This document shows, one piece after another, positions 37,681 through 47,396 of a stretch of DNA of 64,000 bases. Each line of letters opens with the position of its first letter. Position 1 is the stretch's first letter. The notes beneath the pieces were generated by a model. It had not been told where the DNA came from. It did not search any database and worked only from the letters and a program-made list of their open reading frames with translations. Both the position numbers and the translations under genes were made by a program. Source of the DNA: Yersinia kristensenii (GTDB lineage: Bacteria; Pseudomonadota; Gammaproteobacteria; Enterobacterales; Enterobacteriaceae); NCBI RefSeq assembly GCF_900460525.1, contig NZ_UHIY01000001.1, positions 2,976,001 through 3,040,000 on the forward strand. The letters are read 5' to 3'.

Positions 37681-38858
37681 TGCTGTTCCCCGACGCCATA
37701 GACAGCATCACGCAGGTCATTAACAAACTGCCCAGACATTCCCTCGTAGAGAGTATTGGTCAATGCTACAACGCTTATCCCTTGAATTTTATCAACAAAC
37801 CATGAATGACCATAGGCACCGCCCCAGCTCCATGTGCCGACGGACTCGGGCGAATCAGCCGCATCCGGGTCACGCAGCACTGAAAAACCTAAGCCAAAGC
37901 CCAAACCGGGGGAATCTGGTAAGGTCATTCCGCGCGTTTGATCCTGGCCCATCTCATCAACCAAAGCTGCCGGGAGCAAGGGCGAACCGCCCTGACGCAG
38001 GGTTTCCAACAAGCGCAGCAGGTCACTGGCACTGCCCACCATCCCCGCACCGCCAGAAGGGAAAGCATGGCGATTGAGCGCGCGGGCAGGGGAGAATTCA
38101 ATCCCCACGGTATCCGGAAACGGCGCGACAATCTCCCCTTCCTGCAAAGGGTGTGGCGCAGGAATATCATTGACATAAGGTGTCGATAACCGACTGATAT
38201 CATGGGTAAAAAATTCAGTATCATCCATTTGTAGCGGCCCGGTGACTAATGCCCGGACGGCTTTATCTAACGGCTGACCATAAACTTGCTCAATCACTGC
38301 ACCTAAAACATCAATTGCCAATGAATAAGCCCACGAGGTTCCCGGCGCATAATACAGCGGCACCTCCGCCAATCGACGTAAATTCTCACTTAATGTAATG
38401 GCTGATTGGTCCATGCCATCGGAGATACCCGCGCGAGCATAAGGCCCATTTTCATCCGCTTCAACAAAGCGATAGCCCAGACCGGCGGTATGGCTGAGTA
38501 ATTGGCGCACCGTAATTTGGGGTAATTCCCCGTCAGCCAGACGTGGTTGAAAGTCAGGTAACCAGTGGCGAATATCACCATCAAGGTCGAGTTTACCTTG
38601 TGCGACTAACACCATGGCGGCAGTGGAAACAATAGGTTTGCTGATGGAAGCCAATCGAAACAGGGTGTTGGCAGCCATGGGATGCTCGGTTTCGCGATCC
38701 GCCCAACCTGCTGCTCGGCAGAAATGGGTTTCGCCATTAAGCGCAACCATGACCACAGCACCGACTAAACGCTGCTCGGAGAGTGCCTGATCAATCACGG
38801 CATTAATTCTGCTTGCCAGAGGCTCTGGCTGTCGGGGCGCTAACGAATTGGCGGACAT
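37677..38858 (-). CDS. Serine hydrolase of the beta-lactamase / EstB family
   Basis: The 393-residue protein has the class C-type catalytic motif Ser71-Ile-Ser-Lys74 (RLASISKP) and a probable Tyr motif at WAYSLA. No secretion signal is evident, favouring a cytoplasmic esterase over a resistance beta-lactamase. AAGGAA precedes the start. It is first in an operon with the MFS exporter and divergent from a LysR gene that probably regulates it. Confidence 0.85.
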   Translation of the reverse strand: MSANSLAPRQPEPLASRINAVIDQALSEQRLVGAVVMVALNGETHFCRAAGWADRETEHPMAANTLFRLASISKPIVSTAAMVLVAQGKLDLDGDIRHWLPDFQPRLADGELPQITVRQLLSHTAGLGYRFVEADENGPYARAGISDGMDQSAITLSENLRRLAEVPLYYAPGTSWAYSLAIDVLGAVIEQVYGQPLDKAVRALVTGPLQMDDTEFFTHDISRLSTPYVNDIPAPHPLQEGEIVAPFPDTVGIEFSPARALNRHAFPSGGAGMVGSASDLLRLLETLRQGGSPLLPAALVDEMGQDQTRGMTLPDSPGLGFGLGFSVLRDPDAADSPESVGTWSWGGAYGHSWFVDKIQGISVVALTNTLYEGMSGQFVNDLRDAVYGVGEQQ

Positions 38859-38969
38859 AGTAATTCCTTAATCTGAATGAATGACGACTTAACCCTAGAG
38901 CAAGCGATACAGTAAATAATTACGCAATCAGGAAAAAGTGGGGTAGATTTCCAGTATTAGAGGACAAAA

Positions 38970-39872
38970 ATGTCCGCAATAGGAAATGTGATGGATAATT
39001 TGAGCAGCTTGACCGTGTTTGTACAAGTGGCCGAGACCCGCAGCTTTGTGGTGGCGGGGCGTGTTTTGGGGGTTTCTGCTTCCGCGGTCGGCAAAAGTAT
39101 CGCCCGGCTTGAGGCGCGGCTGGGAGTGAGGCTGTTTCATCGCAGCACCCGCAGTATTGCACTGACTTCTGAGGGAGCGATTTTTCTTGAGCGCAGTCGG
39201 CGAATTTTGGCCGAGGTCGAGGCCGCAGAGCTGGAAATGCTACAACTGGCCGATAAGCCACGCGGCAAATTGCGGGTCAGTTTTCCCTTGGCGAGCACCT
39301 TGCTATTGCCGGTATTGGCTGATTTTATGTTGGCTTATCCCGACATTGTACTGGATCTGGATTTCAGTGATCGGATTGTTGATGTAGTCGAAGAGGGGTT
39401 TGATGCCGTGGTTCGCACCGGTGAACTGACCGATTCTCGGCTATCTGCCCGTAAGTTGGGGCAGTCCAACGTGTTGCTGGTGGCTTCACCCGCCTATCTG
39501 GAACAGTATGGGGAGCCGCTGCATCCGAGTGAGTTGGCTAACCATATCTGTCTGCACTACCGCTATCCCAACAGTGGCAAATTGGAAACCTGGCCGTTGC
39601 CCTATGAGCCGGATTTGCAAATCCCCATTTCGATGGTGTGCAATAACATTGAAACCAGAATGTGTTTTGCTTTACGCGGGCTGGGGATCGCATGCTTACC
39701 GGATTTTTCGATGGGAAACGCACTGGTGGAAGGTAAGCTGCGCACCTTATTGGACGGTTATATGAAGCGCACCGTCAGCTTGCATGTGGTGTGGCCTTCT
39801 GGGCGTTATATCACACCTAAGTTACGGGTATTTATCGATTTTATCAGTGAAAGGGTGTTTGCAGACCCGTAG
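38970..39872 (+). CDS. LysR-type transcriptional regulator
   Basis: The 300-residue protein has an N-terminal winged helix (LTVFVQVAETRSFVVAGRVLGVSASAVGKSIARLEARLGVRLF region, about 12-55) and a periplasmic-binding-like effector domain. ATG 38970 has AGAGGA upstream; ATG 38991 with AGGAAA is an alternative. The first ATG lies in the 3' arm of a small inverted repeat GGACA-AAAA-TGTCC (38962-38975). It likely controls the divergent hydrolase-MFS operon. Confidence 0.88.
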   Translation: MSAIGNVMDNLSSLTVFVQVAETRSFVVAGRVLGVSASAVGKSIARLEARLGVRLFHRSTRSIALTSEGAIFLERSRRILAEVEAAELEMLQLADKPRGKLRVSFPLASTLLLPVLADFMLAYPDIVLDLDFSDRIVDVVEEGFDAVVRTGELTDSRLSARKLGQSNVLLVASPAYLEQYGEPLHPSELANHICLHYRYPNSGKLETWPLPYEPDLQIPISMVCNNIETRMCFALRGLGIACLPDFSMGNALVEGKLRTLLDGYMKRTVSLHVVWPSGRYITPKLRVFIDFISERVFADP

Positions 39873-39987
39873 CGGATACCCTCAATATTTTTCCCTGTTT
39901 CTTAAGTCGAATAATTAAGCATTTTTCGCCAATTGCCGATATAAGGTTACAAGTTCCTCCATTTTAGAAAAAGGTATTGGGGAAAGT

Positions 39988-40962
39988 ATGGATAATTTTC
40001 AAAAAGAGATAGAAGAGAGAACGAATCTCACCTCCTCTAACAGATTTGAGTTGTTGCTGTTTCGTTTGGGGGAATCTCAGGAGGAACAGCAGTCTGAACT
40101 GTACGGTATTAACGTATTCAAATTACGTGAAATAGTCCCGATGCCAAGTTTAACCAAAGCGGCGGGCATGGCTTCACCCATGATGGGCATGGCGAATATT
40201 CGTGGGGAAATCATTCCTGTGATTGACCTCCCAGCTATTGTTGGCTGTGTCCCCAAAACCGGGTTGAACATTTTACTGGTGACAGAGTATGCCCGCAGTA
40301 CCCAAGCATTTGCGGTGGAATCTGTTGATGATATTGTTCGCTTGGAATGGAGCCAAGTGCTGGCGGCTGACGCGGGGGTCAAAAGCCGCAATATCACCAG
40401 TATCGCGCGTCTCGATAATGATAAAGCCAGTAACCGGTTGGCGCTGGTATTGGATGTTGAACAGATTTTATATGACATCCTTCCGGCCAATCGCAATGTT
40501 CAAATTGATAGTGAGAAAACCAAAGCATTCGATTTGAAACCGGGGGCGGTGGCCATTGTGGCTGAAGATTCCAAAGTTGCCCGCTCGATGCTGGAACAAG
40601 CCCTGAAAATGATGGATATTCCGGCCGCAATGCATATTACCGGCCTGGAAGCGTGGAATAAAATCAAGAAGATAGCAGAAGAAGCTCGGGCCGAGGGCCG
40701 CCCGATTTCGGATAAAATCTCATTTGTGTTAACCGATTTAGAAATGCCGGAGATGGATGGTTTTACCCTGACTTTGAATATCAAACGGGATGAGTTCCTG
40801 AAAAATATCCCGGTCATTATCCATTCTTCATTATCAGGTAGCGCGAATGAAGATCATGTCCGCAAAGTGGGGGCCGATGCCTATGTAGCGAAATTCGAAG
40901 CTAATGAATTGGAAGCCGCTATTCACAAGGCGTTGGATGCCAAGAAAAACCTAAATCGGTAA
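39988..40962 (+). CDS. CheV-type chemotaxis coupling protein
   Basis: The 324-residue protein has a CheW-like coupling domain (about 20-170; MMGMANIRGEIIPVIDLP) and a response-regulator receiver (about 187-318) with phospho-acceptor Asp250 in VLTDLEMPEMDG and conserved Lys in YVAKFEA. CheV couples chemoreceptors to CheA and may buffer phosphorylation. GGGGAAAG precedes ATG. It stands alone, with no flagellar or chemotaxis gene in the window. Confidence 0.9.
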   Translation: MDNFQKEIEERTNLTSSNRFELLLFRLGESQEEQQSELYGINVFKLREIVPMPSLTKAAGMASPMMGMANIRGEIIPVIDLPAIVGCVPKTGLNILLVTEYARSTQAFAVESVDDIVRLEWSQVLAADAGVKSRNITSIARLDNDKASNRLALVLDVEQILYDILPANRNVQIDSEKTKAFDLKPGAVAIVAEDSKVARSMLEQALKMMDIPAAMHITGLEAWNKIKKIAEEARAEGRPISDKISFVLTDLEMPEMDGFTLTLNIKRDEFLKNIPVIIHSSLSGSANEDHVRKVGADAYVAKFEANELEAAIHKALDAKKNLNR

Positions 40963-41098
40963 CTTGAGTATTATCCTCTACGGCCCGTTTCTGTGTGTTG
41001 CATCACCAGAAATGGGCTTGCTGATCGCCAAACTGACTGGCACGATATGATGATAGTGGTGATAGAAAGCGCAGTCAGTGGCCGGCGAGGAGTAAAAC

Positions 41099-41551
41099 AT
41101 GAAAATGATCAAATGCGCTATACGGGATGTGATCGCAGGCCAAAACGTCACTGTGGTGGAGCCAGTCAACCTCTATGAGTGCTCGCTCCAGGATGATGTA
41201 TTCATTGGCCCGTTTGTTGAGGTTCAGAAAGGGTGCATTATCGGACGGGGCAGCCGGATACAATCCCATACCTTTCTCTGCGAGAATGTCACCACCGGTG
41301 AAAATTGCTTTATTGGTCATAATGTGACTTTTGCCAATGATCTTTTTAAACAGGGTTCACCTGACCCAGATTCCAACCATTGGCTGAGAATCTGTTTGGG
41401 TGATAATGTGGTTATTGGCAGTGGCGCGACAATATTGACTGATTCAATTTGTAGCGGTGCGGTCATTGGTGCCGGGAGTGTGGTTGCCAAGCCTATAATA
41501 TTAAAAGGAGTTTATGCCGGTAACCCCGCCCGCCTGATAAGAACGCTCTGA
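41099..41551 (+). CDS. Hexapeptide-repeat acyltransferase (WbpD/FdtC-like)
   Basis: The 150-residue protein has repeated [IV]G-x4 turns forming a left-handed beta helix (VFIGPFVEVQKGCIIGRGSRIQ, VVIGSGATILTDSICSGAVIGAGSVV) and ends with GNPARLI, typical of sugar N-acetyltransferases in nucleotide-sugar pathways. GGAG precedes the ATG. No other surface-polysaccharide gene is near, so the acceptor is unknown. Confidence 0.82.
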   Translation: MKMIKCAIRDVIAGQNVTVVEPVNLYECSLQDDVFIGPFVEVQKGCIIGRGSRIQSHTFLCENVTTGENCFIGHNVTFANDLFKQGSPDPDSNHWLRICLGDNVVIGSGATILTDSICSGAVIGAGSVVAKPIILKGVYAGNPARLIRTL

Positions 41552-41571
41552 TAATCCGGCCACACGGAATA

Positions 41572-42156
41572 TTACTTTTCTTCCCCCAATAAGGCTGTTT
41601 TGGCCGCATCAAGAAATTCATCCGATATTTTATCCCCAGCAGTCGCCCGTGCCAGTGTTAATGCCCCTGACAACATCGCCAACTGCGCCAGGGCGTGCTG
41701 CCTACGCTGTTCTGGGTCTGCTATATCAGAAACCGACTCTAATCTTGCCAGCATGGATTTCACGCCACTGAGATACACTTCGCATACTGGATTTTCATCA
41801 TTCTCACGCGCCACATCGCTGGCGAGTGCAGTAATGGCACAGCCATTTTCTGCGTGATCTCGGTGAGTCGGTGAGAGATAAAATTCTACTAAGGTGCGTA
41901 GATTATTCTGGTCTGGCTGGTCGCCCATTTCTTGCCAGCGAGTGCTGGAATCGTCGAGCGCTTTGCGGCTGGCAATCGCCGCCAGTTCATCTTTAGACGC
42001 AAAATGCCCGTAGAATCCGCCATGAGTCAAACCGACCGCCGCCATTAAATCATTGACACTGACGCCATTCAAACCCCGAGCACGGAAGAGTTGCGAAGAC
42101 GTCTCTACAATGGCTTCGCGATTGAGCGCCATCTGCTGTTTTGATACTCGGGCCAT
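41572..42156 (-). CDS. TetR-family repressor
   Basis: The 194-residue protein has an N-terminal helix-turn-helix (GLNGVSVNDLMAAVGLTHGGFYGHFASKDEL, split across residues 29-59) and a ligand-binding C-terminal domain of the AcrR/NemR-like type. AAGGAG precedes ATG. It lies 89 bp downstream of an aldo-keto reductase gene on the same strand and probably controls the reductase genes. Confidence 0.87.
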   Translation of the reverse strand: MARVSKQQMALNREAIVETSSQLFRARGLNGVSVNDLMAAVGLTHGGFYGHFASKDELAAIASRKALDDSSTRWQEMGDQPDQNNLRTLVEFYLSPTHRDHAENGCAITALASDVARENDENPVCEVYLSGVKSMLARLESVSDIADPEQRRQHALAQLAMLSGALTLARATAGDKISDEFLDAAKTALLGEEK

Positions 42157-42245
42157 ACATTTCTCCTTAGTGAATAGGCAGCATCATAAGGTATGCTATG
42201 CCAGCACATCAATAGATGTTGCCTCTCATCAATATATCAGCTGGT

Positions 42246-43295
42246 TTATGCTCGCGGTATTCGGGGGGGGATGATGCGAGTGCTATCGCCGCCCTGAGCC
42301 CGTGCCAGCGTGTTGGCAATTTGATCATGTGGTGTCCCCAACGTGATGGCGCTGACCTTATCAAGACGGGCCACTTGTTCATCACTTAATGTCACATCCA
42401 ATGCTGCCAGTGTGTCATTCAATTGAGCCAGCGTACGGGAACCTAAAATAGGGATCAAACTGGTCGGTGAGTTTGCGGCCTTATGGCGCAACCAGGCAAT
42501 GGCGACGTGTAATGGCTGGATATGGTGTTCCTGTGATACCGCGATAACTTCATCCAGTAGCGCGGTATCTTGCTCGGTATGCACCAATTTGCCCGCGAAG
42601 CCCAGTAGTCGGCCTTCATTGCTGTGGCGGTATTTGCCTGTCAGTAACCCGCCTCCCAGTGGCGACCATAGCGCGGCTGCCAAGCCCAATGCTTCAGCCA
42701 TCGGTAACAATTCGCGCTCGGCGGTTCGTTGCACCAGACTATATTCCACCTGAATACCGGCAATACGCGACCAGCCGCGCAATTCTGCCAGAGTATCAGC
42801 GCGAGCAATACGCCATGCAGGGAAGTTGGAAAGCCCAGCATATTGTATTTTTCCGGCGCGGATCAGGTCATCGAAAGCGCGCACAATTTCTTCTAGCGGC
42901 GTCAACTGGTCATCAAAATGCGCCCATAATAAATCAATACGGTCGGTATTCAGCCGTTTAAGACTGCTTTCCACCGAGGCGATCATATTGCGGCGGCTAT
43001 TACCGGTTTGAGTGATTCCAGCATCCGGTTGCGCCCCCAATGTATATTTTGTCGCCACCACAAAGCGGTCTCGTTCCGCAGCAATAAACTCGCCCACAAG
43101 CTGTTCAGACTGACCAAATTGATATGTATCAGCGGTGTCGATGAAATTACCACCGGCATCGGAAAAGCGATCAAATACTTGTTTTGCTTCTTCTTTTTCC
43201 GAACCATATCCCCAAGCGGTACCAAAATTACCGGTGCCCAACGCCAATTCAGAGACCCGCAGGCCGCTATTACGGCCAAAAGTGGTGTATTTCAT
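42246..43295 (-). CDS. Aldo/keto reductase
   Basis: The 349-residue protein starts MKYTTFGRNSGLRVSELALG and has the active-site region FIDTADTYQFGQSE (catalytic Asp and Tyr), with Lys in VATKYTLG and His in LLWAHFDD. It reduces carbonyls with NAD(P)H in the cytoplasm. ATG 43295 is favoured over 43313 because it matches homologues and has GGGGC upstream. It is divergent from a short-chain dehydrogenase. Confidence 0.88.
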   Translation of the reverse strand: MKYTTFGRNSGLRVSELALGTGNFGTAWGYGSEKEEAKQVFDRFSDAGGNFIDTADTYQFGQSEQLVGEFIAAERDRFVVATKYTLGAQPDAGITQTGNSRRNMIASVESSLKRLNTDRIDLLWAHFDDQLTPLEEIVRAFDDLIRAGKIQYAGLSNFPAWRIARADTLAELRGWSRIAGIQVEYSLVQRTAERELLPMAEALGLAAALWSPLGGGLLTGKYRHSNEGRLLGFAGKLVHTEQDTALLDEVIAVSQEHHIQPLHVAIAWLRHKAANSPTSLIPILGSRTLAQLNDTLAALDVTLSDEQVARLDKVSAITLGTPHDQIANTLARAQGGDSTRIIPPRIPRA

Positions 43296-43382
43296 ATTGA
43301 AGCCCCATTCCAATGATTATTTATGATGACTGACATTTATTATATATGACATGCGTAATCTATTAATGCAAATGAATCCTCG

Positions 43383-43437
43383 TTGACACTTAGATGATGG
43401 TTGTCATAATATTAAAATTAGATGTCAACTGTCATCT
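43383..43437. promoter_or_regulatory. Cluster of TGTCA half-sites between divergent reductase genes
   Basis: GTTGACA (43383-43389) and TGTCAAC (43423-43429) are inverted repeats, and AGATGTCAACTGTCATCT (43420-43437) is a 14/18 symmetrical palindrome. More TGACA half-sites lie at 43328-43353. They are candidate operators for the nearby TetR protein. Confidence 0.4.
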
Positions 43438-43464
43438 ATAAATCATCCTGAGAGAGAAAACTTC

Positions 43465-44256
43465 ATGAACACGACTCCAGCGGTTCTTATTACCGGTGCT
43501 TCATCGGGTATTGGTGCGACTTATGCTGAGCGCTTCGCACTTAGGGGGCATGACTTGGTATTGGTGGCGCGCGATGGTGCACGATTGGAAACATTGGCAA
43601 CCCAACTTCGCCAAAAAAATGGCATTAATGTGGACGTTTTACCGGCTGATCTGACTCAACCCAGCGAGCTTGCCGCCGTAGAGGCGCGATTACGCGATGA
43701 TAGCCGCATCGGAGTCTTGGTAAACAATGCCGGCATGAATATTAGCGGCAGCTTTATTGAGCAGTCCATTGACGATATTACGCGGATTATCACCCTTAAT
43801 ACCACCGCCCTGGCGCGGCTTGCCAGTGCTATTGCCCCTCGGTTGGCGGCAGCAGGTGAGGGGGCCATTATTAATATTGGCTCCGTGGTCGGTTTGGCAC
43901 CTGAATTTGGTTTGACAGTGTATGGTGCAACCAAAGCGTTTGTACTGTTTCTTTCTCAAGGGCTCAGTCTTGAGCTTGCGCCTCAAGGTGTCTATGTTCA
44001 GGCGGTGTTGCCCGCCGCCACACGGACTGAAATTTGGCAGCGTTCTGGCACCGATATCAACACTATTTCAGCGCTGATGGAGGTAGGGGAATTGGTCGAT
44101 GCCGCATTAGTAGGTTTTGACCGCCGCGAGCCAGTGACCATCCCACCGCTGCATGATATTGAACAGTGGGGCGTTTATCAGGCCGCCCGGCAAGCTATGT
44201 TGCCGGGTTTCGCTCAGGAACATGCCGCAGAACGTTATCGGGTTATCTCTGAATAA
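43465..44256 (+). CDS. Short-chain dehydrogenase/reductase
   Basis: The 263-residue Rossmann oxidoreductase has the NAD(P) motif TGASSGIGATYAERF (9-23), NNAGMN, and the Tyr-x3-Lys pair YGATK, with Ser in NIGSVVG. GAGAGA precedes the start. It is divergent from the aldo-keto reductase and probably co-regulated by the TetR protein. Substrate unknown. Confidence 0.88.
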   Translation: MNTTPAVLITGASSGIGATYAERFALRGHDLVLVARDGARLETLATQLRQKNGINVDVLPADLTQPSELAAVEARLRDDSRIGVLVNNAGMNISGSFIEQSIDDITRIITLNTTALARLASAIAPRLAAAGEGAIINIGSVVGLAPEFGLTVYGATKAFVLFLSQGLSLELAPQGVYVQAVLPAATRTEIWQRSGTDINTISALMEVGELVDAALVGFDRREPVTIPPLHDIEQWGVYQAARQAMLPGFAQEHAAERYRVISE

Positions 44257-44268
44257 TTCTTTTTTTTC

Positions 44269-44310
44269 ATTAAGTTAACGGTTGGTTCATGTCAGGGCAG
44301 CTAACTTAAT
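44269..44310. terminator. Inverted repeat after the SDR gene
   Basis: ATTAAGTTA (44269-44277) pairs with TAACTTAAT (44302-44310). T-rich sequence precedes it. A second stem, GCGGGTTC / GAACCCGC at 44356-44382, lies just beyond the stop of the convergent minus-strand operon and could serve that side. Confidence 0.4.
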
Positions 44311-44389
44311 GGCTAATATTTTCATCAAACAGAAAGAGGCATTTGATGCGCAGATGCGGGTTCGCCAGCTCTCTGAACCCGCGCTGGGC

Positions 44390-44803
44390 TTATAAACCCG
44401 CCGCGTAGCTGTGCAGTGCCGGGTCGATATCGACCTGATACCCTTGCACCAGCCGGTTAGTTTCATTGGCCATACCGACAATCGCCAGTAGTTCATTGCG
44501 CTGACCCACCGTTAGCCCAGCCTTGCGCGCCGCTGCCAAGTGCGACACCGTGCAGTAATCACAGCCATTGGTGATGGAAACGGCAACGTAAATCAGCTCT
44601 TTGGTCAATGGGTCTAACTCCCCATCGGGGGACATAATGGCTTTCAGACTCGACCAGGTGCGCTCCAGCGCGGCAGGGTCATTAGCCAGCGCCAGCCAGA
44701 AATTGTTAATCGTCTCGACCTGCCGCGTCTGTTTAATGTCGTCGAACACCGCTTTAACGCGCGGCTCCGCCTGTGCTTCATCGATATAGTTCACTAAGGC
44801 CAT
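44390..44803 (-). CDS. Carboxymuconolactone decarboxylase / AhpD-like protein
   Basis: The 137-residue protein carries the AhpD-type motif Glu69...Cys81-x2-Cys84-x3-His88 (TKELIYVAVSITNGCDYC, then TVSH), indicating a redox-active CxxC with a proton relay, as in the CMD superfamily. It is the last gene of a sugar-ABC/propeller operon, 24 bp after the ATPase gene, and could process or protect the substrate of that system. Confidence 0.85.
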   Translation of the reverse strand: MALVNYIDEAQAEPRVKAVFDDIKQTRQVETINNFWLALANDPAALERTWSSLKAIMSPDGELDPLTKELIYVAVSITNGCDYCTVSHLAAARKAGLTVGQRNELLAIVGMANETNRLVQGYQVDIDPALHSYAAGL

Positions 44804-44827
44804 ATTGGCTCTCCCGTGGTTGGCAGC

Positions 44828-46318
44828 TTAATGCACTGCGGCATACATGATTCTTTTTTCATCGGCCTGATCAGCGGTAAACTCTTCCACGATCCGACCC
44901 TGCCGTGACACTAAAATGCGATCAGACAACGCCAGAATCTCCGGCAGATAGGAGGAGATAACCACCACCGCCAGGCCGTCATCTGCCAACTGATTGATTA
45001 ACTGATGAATCTCGTGGATCGCGCCGACATCCACACCGCGTGTCGGCTCATCAAAAATGATTAAGCGTGGCTGCTGTACCAGACTTTTACCGATCACCAC
45101 TTTTTGTTGATTGCCACCCGATAGCGCCACCACGGGCTCTTGCGGGTTGAGAGCACGGATATTGAGCCGCTGTCGCCACTGTTCCGCCAGTGCGGCTTGC
45201 GCCCGTCGGCTAACCAGCGGGGAGCGATGTTGGTTGGAGGCAAGCAAACCGGCATAGAGGTTCTCGGCAATGGTCGCGGTCTCGAAAAAACCTTCTGATT
45301 TACGGTCTTCAGTCACATACACGATGCCATCTTTCATCGCCTGACGCGGTACGCGGTAGCGCACTGGCTGACCATTAAGCTCAATGGTGCCGCCGCGCGA
45401 AAAGTCCCGCTTATCAATGCCAGCAATAATGCGGGCAGTTTCGGTGCGCCCTGATCCCACCAGCCCAAAAATGCCAGTAATTTGGCCACGATAAAGGGAA
45501 AACGCGTTATTGCGCACCACATTGCCACGTGAGAGATCTTGCACGCTGAGGATTTTTTCCCCCGCAGGGCGCGGTGTGCGCGTGGTTGTCGCCGGTGTAC
45601 TGCCCGCCGTCCTGCCGACCATATGGGCAATGATGCTTTCGCGGTTAAAAGCTTGCACGTCGTCGGTGATAATATGTTTGCCATCGCGCAAAATAGTGAT
45701 GCGATCGGCCAGTTGCAGCGCCTCTTCAATGGCGTGACTGATAAATACCAGCGTCATTCCCTGTTTCTGCAAACGGCGCACCAGAGCGAAAAAGTGCCGT
45801 TTCTCTTCTGGCGTTAAGGTAGCGGTCGGTTCATCGAAAATAATCACTTTGGCTTGCAGACGTACTGCGCGAGCGATTTCCACCATTTGTCTTTTGGCCG
45901 CGCCCAGTGTTGCCACTTGTGCCGTGGGGTCCACTGGGAAGTTAAGGGCTTGCAAGAATTGTTGCGCGGCAATATAGACATCGCGCAGGCGGTTAAAGGT
46001 TTTCTCATCGCCCAACCAAATGTTCTGCGCCACGGTCATTGATGGGATCAGGCTGGTCTCCTGAAACACCATGGCGATGCCCTGTTTGCGCGCCTCGGCG
46101 GGGGAGGTAAAACTGACGGGACGCCCCTCCCAACGCAGTTCGCCGTGCTCCGGGGTGACGACTCCGGCGATGATTTTGCTGAGTGTCGATTTCCCCGCGC
46201 CGTTCTCCCCCAGTAGCGCGTGGACTTCACCGGCGCGCAGGCTAAAACTCACCTCATCCAACGCCTGCGCCCCGTGATAATGCTTACTGATGTTGGTTAA
46301 TGTCAGCAGCTCATGCAT
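44828..46318 (-). CDS. Ribose-type ABC transporter ATPase (tandem domains)
   Basis: The 496-residue RbsA-like ATPase has two nucleotide-binding domains. The first has Walker A LLGENGAGKST (about 35-45) and Walker B VIIFDEPTATL. The second has the degenerate Walker A FGLVGSGRTE and a good signature LSGGNQQKVVIGKSL with LIIFDEPTRGVD, the usual RbsA/XylG pattern. It overlaps the upstream propeller gene by 8 nt. It energises uptake through the two permeases. Confidence 0.93.
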   Translation of the reverse strand: MHELLTLTNISKHYHGAQALDEVSFSLRAGEVHALLGENGAGKSTLSKIIAGVVTPEHGELRWEGRPVSFTSPAEARKQGIAMVFQETSLIPSMTVAQNIWLGDEKTFNRLRDVYIAAQQFLQALNFPVDPTAQVATLGAAKRQMVEIARAVRLQAKVIIFDEPTATLTPEEKRHFFALVRRLQKQGMTLVFISHAIEEALQLADRITILRDGKHIITDDVQAFNRESIIAHMVGRTAGSTPATTTRTPRPAGEKILSVQDLSRGNVVRNNAFSLYRGQITGIFGLVGSGRTETARIIAGIDKRDFSRGGTIELNGQPVRYRVPRQAMKDGIVYVTEDRKSEGFFETATIAENLYAGLLASNQHRSPLVSRRAQAALAEQWRQRLNIRALNPQEPVVALSGGNQQKVVIGKSLVQQPRLIIFDEPTRGVDVGAIHEIHQLINQLADDGLAVVVISSYLPEILALSDRILVSRQGRIVEEFTADQADEKRIMYAAVH

Positions 46319-47396
46319 GCTGTGCCTCCTGGTGCAAATTAATCAGCACATCGCCACCGCGCGACGCGACCCACAGCCCGTGAGCGCTATCCAGCACGCT
46401 GTTCACCCCATGCCGGTGCCCATCGGCCCGGCTGTGATAGCTGGCAATCGGCTGCCCCTGTTTATCCAACCGCACCACTAACCCCCACGAACGGCTGGGT
46501 GACCAGGGCTTATGCACGCCCATGGTTTTGACCGCGCCGCACTGAAGCGGCTCAAGAAAACTGTGGCCGGAGGCATAAGCGGGCGCAATCCAGAACTCCG
46601 GTGGTACTTCAGCCAGCATCGCCAACCGATAAGATTTCTCCTGTAACACAAACTCCACCAGCCGGTTGCGTGGGGCAAAACAACTCAGCCAGTAGCCGCT
46701 GCCGTCATGGCTGGCGACAATGCGCGAGGGATAAGCGGGCAAATGATCTAGCACCATGCGGATGCCGGGGCGGGTAAGGGTTAGCTCAATGACCCGGTGA
46801 CGCCAACTTTCCGTCACCAGCAGCGTATCCGCTTGATGGCCATGGGCAATCCCTTGCGGGTAGCCCAGCCCGTCGGCCAGACAGCGCGTTTGTTGGGTGT
46901 TGAGATCCCACAACCATACCGCGCCTTCCCGGTGTTTTAGCAGCAGGTCGCGTGACCACTCGCTGGCCGGTAACCGCCGTGATCCGCTGCACAGCACCAG
47001 CCGTTGGCTATCGAGAAACAGCATGGCGGTAATGCAGCGCAGCGCATCATGCGGGCGGGTTAATGGTTGCGGTGCGCCATCCTGCCACAGCCACAATGAA
47101 TCATCCGCCAGCGCCAGTGCCAGCCCGCCACCGGGGCGCGCGGCGATACTGATAATCTGCTGCGGAAATTGCCACAGCCGCGTCGGCGCACTGTGCGGTT
47201 CCTGCGCCAACTGCAACAATTGGGAGCCGCTGGAGAACAGCACCCGCTCGCCATCGGCGGTTAAATTATCGGGCTGCGGCGTTACCAGCCAAGGGGCGGC
47301 ATCATCCAGCGCGGTGTTAGGTTGTAGCGGCCCATCCAGTGGCGGAATGGTCAGCGCTTTGCCGCGAAAAAGATCGAGCAGTGAAAAACGGCTCAT
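46311..47396 (-). CDS. Beta-propeller protein of the SMP-30 / strictosidine synthase type
   Basis: The 361-residue protein resembles the propeller fused to the neighbouring permease: GLGYPQGIAHGHQADTLLVTESWRHRVIEL parallels the GLRYTNGVCIAHDGQSLFLAESWACRVHRY segment there, and LPAYPSRIVASHDGSGYWLS parallels DMPGYPDNINRASDGRYWMA. No signal peptide is seen. The likely role is hydrolysis or sensing of a lactone or glycoside substrate, by family analogy only. ATG 47396 overlaps the fusion stop (ATGA); an in-frame start at 47411 is less likely. Confidence 0.75.
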   Translation of the reverse strand: MSRFSLLDLFRGKALTIPPLDGPLQPNTALDDAAPWLVTPQPDNLTADGERVLFSSGSQLLQLAQEPHSAPTRLWQFPQQIISIAARPGGGLALALADDSLWLWQDGAPQPLTRPHDALRCITAMLFLDSQRLVLCSGSRRLPASEWSRDLLLKHREGAVWLWDLNTQQTRCLADGLGYPQGIAHGHQADTLLVTESWRHRVIELTLTRPGIRMVLDHLPAYPSRIVASHDGSGYWLSCFAPRNRLVEFVLQEKSYRLAMLAEVPPEFWIAPAYASGHSFLEPLQCGAVKTMGVHKPWSPSRSWGLVVRLDKQGQPIASYHSRADGHRHGVNSVLDSAHGLWVASRGGDVLINLHQEAQHA

